This document shows, piece by piece, positions 60,777 to 64,000 of a stretch of 64,000 nt of DNA. The notes under the pieces are model-generated. The model did no database searches and was not told where the DNA came from. It was given only the letters and a program-made list of their open reading frames with translations. The DNA is from Romboutsia lituseburensis DSM 797 (GTDB lineage: Bacteria > Bacillota > Clostridia > Peptostreptococcales > Peptostreptococcaceae): NCBI RefSeq assembly GCF_900103615.1, contig NZ_FNGW01000001.1, positions 615,865 to 679,864 of the forward strand, read 5' to 3'. Within the stretch, counting starts at the first letter, position 1; every line of letters begins with the position of its first letter. Position numbers and translations under genes: made by a program.

Positions 60777-63299
60777 TTATTCATTTTCCCTTAATGCTTC
60801 TACTATGCTATCTTTCTCTGTATATTTAATACAAATTGTAGGTACAATTATAGATATAATAATTAATATAGGAGATGATACTATTATAGGTAACATTGTA
60901 AATTTATAACTAAACATCATCATACCTCCAGCTACTAAAGTCACTAATTTTTTAGTAAGAGGTAACCCAATTACAACAACTATAAAAATTGTTAATAAAG
61001 CATAATACAATCCTTCTAATTTTATTAATTTCTTAAGTTGATTTTCACTCATACCAATACTTTTTAGTATTGCAAACTCTCTTTTTCTGCTTATAATATT
61101 TGTCATCATTACATTATTAAAGTTTAAAATCCCTATCAACCCTAATACAAAACTAAGCCCATATCCTACTATTTTATATGTATTTGCCATGTCTTCAAAC
61201 TCATTTATATATGTTAATTTCATTTTATAATCTAATGTTGGATTTGTTTTTATTTTATTATCTAAATAATTTTTCACATTATTTATTTGACTTTGGTCAA
61301 CATTAAACATAGCAGTCATTACAGATTTGTTATTTACGATATTTTTAAATTCACTTATTGGTAAATACATATCACTACCTTCTATACCTACATATCCTGT
61401 TCGTAAATATAAAGGAATAACTTGAACAGTTGCCATAACCTCATATTCTTTGCTTTGTCCATTTTCAAAAGGTATAGTAACTTTACTTCCAACATCTAAT
61501 AATCTACCCATATACCAATTTTCATCCAATATGATATAATTACCAGTTTTGAACTTTTCTATATCTATTTTTCCTTTAGTTAAATATTTTTCTATAAATG
61601 GTAATATACCTTCATCTATTCCATAGCACTCTGTTGGAATTTTTTTATTTTTTAATGCTTCATTAATATATTTTTGATAATCTTGCTCTACAGAAGATTT
61701 TTTACGTTCAATATTTTTTTTCATTTCATCAATTAATGGTAACTGAATACCTTTATGATATATTTTATCAACACTATGAACGCCTTCTAAATTTTCAATT
61801 TCTTTACAAATATCCTCAGTGAATGCATCAGAATAATTACCTAGCCCATACTCCCATCTATAAAAGCTTGTATCTCCTACTGTAAAGTCTGTACCTATTA
61901 AATTAACTAAATACTTATCAATATCAAGCCCATATATTACAGTGTATACGCAATTTAAAAGTATGATACTTAATGATAATGATGCTATAACTATAAATGA
62001 CTTGCTTTTATTCTTAAATACATTAGATAAAGCCATATTTCTAATTTTTGCTCCACTATTTGTTTTTTTAACTTTTCTTCTAGTTTTTTCACGTACTCCA
62101 CTATATCTTAATGCTTCTATTGGTGATACTTTAGATGCTATTTTAGATGGTTTATATATACTAACTAATACGGTTATTAATGAAAATAATATAGATCCTA
62201 TAAATATAATTGGACTTGCAGAAATTTCAGTATTTACTATAGTTGTTTGTCTTACTAAAAGTGGCGTTAATATTACACCTATAAAGTAACCTAAAGCTAT
62301 TCCTACAGGTATACCTATCATACACATTTTTAAAGCTTGTTTTATGATGATTTTGTTTATTTGTTTTTTAGTAGTTCCAATAGTTTTTAACAGTCCATAA
62401 AACTTTATATCTTTTACTATAGATATATAAAAAACATTATATATAATTAAATAACCAGCAAACATTATAATAGCTAAAAATCCTATAGCTCCCCAAAGTG
62501 AACCCGTATCTTCTTCCATCCTTACACTTGTATATGCCCAGTTTACACCAGTATTTATTTGTTTTGTATTTAATCCGCTTTCAATTAAAACTTTTTGTAA
62601 TTTTTTTTCTATAAATAAAGAATTGGAAAATTTAACTTCTAAATCTATAAGCCCTGTTCCTTCACCACTTTTTTTAATTTTTTCTTGGTCTATTCCTTTA
62701 AGCTCTTCTTCTACAAAGTCCTTTGATACATATAATACACTCGCCATTGAAACTTTATCGCCTTCATATATGCCACTTACTTTAAATTCTGTATTATATT
62801 CTTTATCATTTATAAAATATTTCAGATTTATCTTTTGATTTATGTCTTTAGGAATCCCTAAAGCATCTAATGTTAATGTATCTACTAATATTTCATTTTT
62901 ACTTTTAGGAATATTACCTTTAAATGGCTTTGCAAAACCATTCTCTATATAGTTTTTATCAGCATACTTTATTTCTGTTTGCCTTTTTGCAAGCTCTTTA
63001 TTTTGTGCTAAATTTACAAATATAGATACATATTTTTCCTTAATCAGTTTGTTATCTTTAATTTTTTCATACTCTTTTGTATTTAAATCCTTAAAACCAC
63101 CATGAAATGTACCTCCTACCATACGCATAGTTTCATATTGTGTTGATTTTATCATACTCATTTGTATAGTAAAAAATGCTGTAAAAAGTAATGTTGTAAG
63201 TATTATAGATACTATTGCAAACTTGTTTCTTCCTTTATTGTATTTAAAGCTATTTTTTGATAACCTATTAATAACTTCCTTATTATTAGTTCGAATCAT
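60777..63299 (-). CDS. ABC transporter permease with FtsX-like domains
   Basis: 840 residues. An N-terminal helix (near 30) and a large extracytoplasmic domain of about 200 residues lead to a first set of three helices (about 290-390, IMFAGYLIIYNVFYISIVKDI). A second extracytoplasmic domain (about 470-700) and a C-terminal set of three helices follow (KIVGYGLSFVLGLIGILNFN ... ). The repeated helix-bundle with KDIKFYGLLKTIGTTKKQINKII and SRKREFAILKSIGMSENQLKKLI is the FtsX/MacB fold (BceB- or Bacitracin-type family). Its ATG overlaps the ATPase stop (TAATG), so they form one exporter. Confidence 0.9.
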   Translation of the reverse strand: MIRTNNKEVINRLSKNSFKYNKGRNKFAIVSIILTTLLFTAFFTIQMSMIKSTQYETMRMVGGTFHGGFKDLNTKEYEKIKDNKLIKEKYVSIFVNLAQNKELAKRQTEIKYADKNYIENGFAKPFKGNIPKSKNEILVDTLTLDALGIPKDINQKINLKYFINDKEYNTEFKVSGIYEGDKVSMASVLYVSKDFVEEELKGIDQEKIKKSGEGTGLIDLEVKFSNSLFIEKKLQKVLIESGLNTKQINTGVNWAYTSVRMEEDTGSLWGAIGFLAIIMFAGYLIIYNVFYISIVKDIKFYGLLKTIGTTKKQINKIIIKQALKMCMIGIPVGIALGYFIGVILTPLLVRQTTIVNTEISASPIIFIGSILFSLITVLVSIYKPSKIASKVSPIEALRYSGVREKTRRKVKKTNSGAKIRNMALSNVFKNKSKSFIVIASLSLSIILLNCVYTVIYGLDIDKYLVNLIGTDFTVGDTSFYRWEYGLGNYSDAFTEDICKEIENLEGVHSVDKIYHKGIQLPLIDEMKKNIERKKSSVEQDYQKYINEALKNKKIPTECYGIDEGILPFIEKYLTKGKIDIEKFKTGNYIILDENWYMGRLLDVGSKVTIPFENGQSKEYEVMATVQVIPLYLRTGYVGIEGSDMYLPISEFKNIVNNKSVMTAMFNVDQSQINNVKNYLDNKIKTNPTLDYKMKLTYINEFEDMANTYKIVGYGLSFVLGLIGILNFNNVMMTNIISRKREFAILKSIGMSENQLKKLIKLEGLYYALLTIFIVVVIGLPLTKKLVTLVAGGMMMFSYKFTMLPIIVSSPILIIISIIVPTICIKYTEKDSIVEALRENE

Positions 63300-63979
63300 T
63301 ATTCACTCACCACCTTAGATAAAATCTTCCCGTCTTCTATCCTTATAACTCTATCTGCCATTTGTGAAATCTCTTGATTGTGAGTTATCATTATAATAGT
63401 TTGATTGAATTTTTGACTCATAGTTTTTAACAGACCCATAACGTCTTGACTAGTCTTGCTATCTAAGTTACCAGTAGGTTCATCAGCTAGTATTATTGAT
63501 GGTTTAGTAGCTAAAGCTCTTGCTATTGCTACTCTTTGTTGTTGTCCTCCTGATAAGTTATTAGTCAAATTATTGACCTTGCTTTCTAACCCTAATGATG
63601 TTATAACAGTATTTACATACTCTTCATCTATTTTGTTACCATCAAGTTCTATTGGTAATACTATATTTTCATAAACATTTAAAATAGGAATTAAATTAAA
63701 TTGTTGAAATACAAATCCTATTTCTCTTCTTCTAAATATTGTAAGCTCCTCATCATTTAATTTAAATATATCACTATTATTTATAGCTACATTTCCTTTT
63801 GTTGGTCTATCAAGACCACCTATCATATGAAGTAAAGTACTTTTTCCACTTCCTGATGTTCCTACAATACAAACAAATTCTCCTTTATTTACTTCAAATG
63901 TTACTCCATCTAAAGCCTTAACTAAACTTTCATCTTTCCCATAGTATTTTTTTAAATCATTAACTTTTACTATACTCAT
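63299..63979 (-). CDS. ABC transporter ATP-binding protein (LolD/MacB type)
   Basis: 226 residues with Walker A GTSGSGKST, signature LSGGQQQR, Walker B IILADEPTGNLDSKT and the switch IMITHNQEI. This is the MacB/LolD-type ATPase that partners FtsX-type permeases, here encoded directly downstream. Ribosome binding site AGGAGGGGAAT; the start is 21 bp from the window edge, so anything before it in the operon is not visible. Confidence 0.94.
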   Translation of the reverse strand: MSIVKVNDLKKYYGKDESLVKALDGVTFEVNKGEFVCIVGTSGSGKSTLLHMIGGLDRPTKGNVAINNSDIFKLNDEELTIFRRREIGFVFQQFNLIPILNVYENIVLPIELDGNKIDEEYVNTVITSLGLESKVNNLTNNLSGGQQQRVAIARALATKPSIILADEPTGNLDSKTSQDVMGLLKTMSQKFNQTIIMITHNQEISQMADRVIRIEDGKILSKVVSE

Positions 63980-64000
63980 ATTCCCCTCCTAAAAATTATC

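Overview
The window is low-GC DNA from a spore-forming Clostridia genome, most likely of the Peptostreptococcaceae (Paraclostridium/Paeniclostridium/Clostridioides group). The signs are strong AT bias, AGGAGG-type ribosome binding sites, a sporulation membrane protein (YtaF), a HesB-like selenoprotein, c-di-GMP-II riboswitches and a yclNOPQ-type iron importer. Family and species are inferences from gene content; no rRNA, tRNA, CRISPR array or complete mobile element is present. Most genes are chromosomal housekeeping or accessory genes, separated by clear intrinsic terminators.

Left part (1-18 kb). A truncated PQQ-type beta-propeller gene runs off the left edge, followed by a half-size EamA transporter and an ABC exporter. 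Two Fur-box-preceded iron loci follow: yclNOPQ (siderophore import) and feoA-feoB plus a DUF2325 gene (ferrous iron), with a HugZ-like heme protein beside them. Next are an XRE-DUF1232 regulator, ytaF, and a small membrane/lipoprotein cluster in which one gene carries a copy of a dispersed GC-rich repeat inside its reading frame. A Ca/Mn-type P-type ATPase sits behind a yybP-ykoY (Mn2+) riboswitch with its own terminator.

Middle part (18-35 kb). This holds a divergent pair of leaderless peptidoglycan hydrolases, a MarR gene pair with a consensus promoter embedded in an 18-bp inverted repeat, a LytTR/DUF3021 pair, several small membrane proteins, VanZ, a GT2 glycosyltransferase, a HesB-like gene with in-frame UGA and SECIS-like hairpin that ordinary ORF calling misses, and a fructose PTS operon (fruA, fruK and a BglG/PRD regulator).

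Regulatory block (35-42 kb). An AgrC/AgrA-like pair lacks agrB/agrD. Next to it are four paralogous LuxR-type regulators without kinases, whose receiver domains have lost key residues. Two of them lie directly behind c-di-GMP-II riboswitches, which ties this block to cyclic-di-GMP signalling.

Right part (42-64 kb). Between 47 and 52 kb lies a possible RiPP (modified-peptide) locus: an HPr-kinase-like protein, two short peptides sharing a lasso-type leader motif (W-x-x-P-x-I-x-x-x-G...T) and both ending in Ser, an LSEGQ-type ABC exporter, and an ATP-grasp protein. No lasso cyclase or RRE/peptidase is visible. Two CPBP-family proteases, an MFS/AraC pair, small membrane proteins, a GNAT acetyltransferase and an ABC/FtsX-type transporter complete the window. 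A GC-rich intergenic repeat with hairpin potential recurs throughout, in single and tandem copies.
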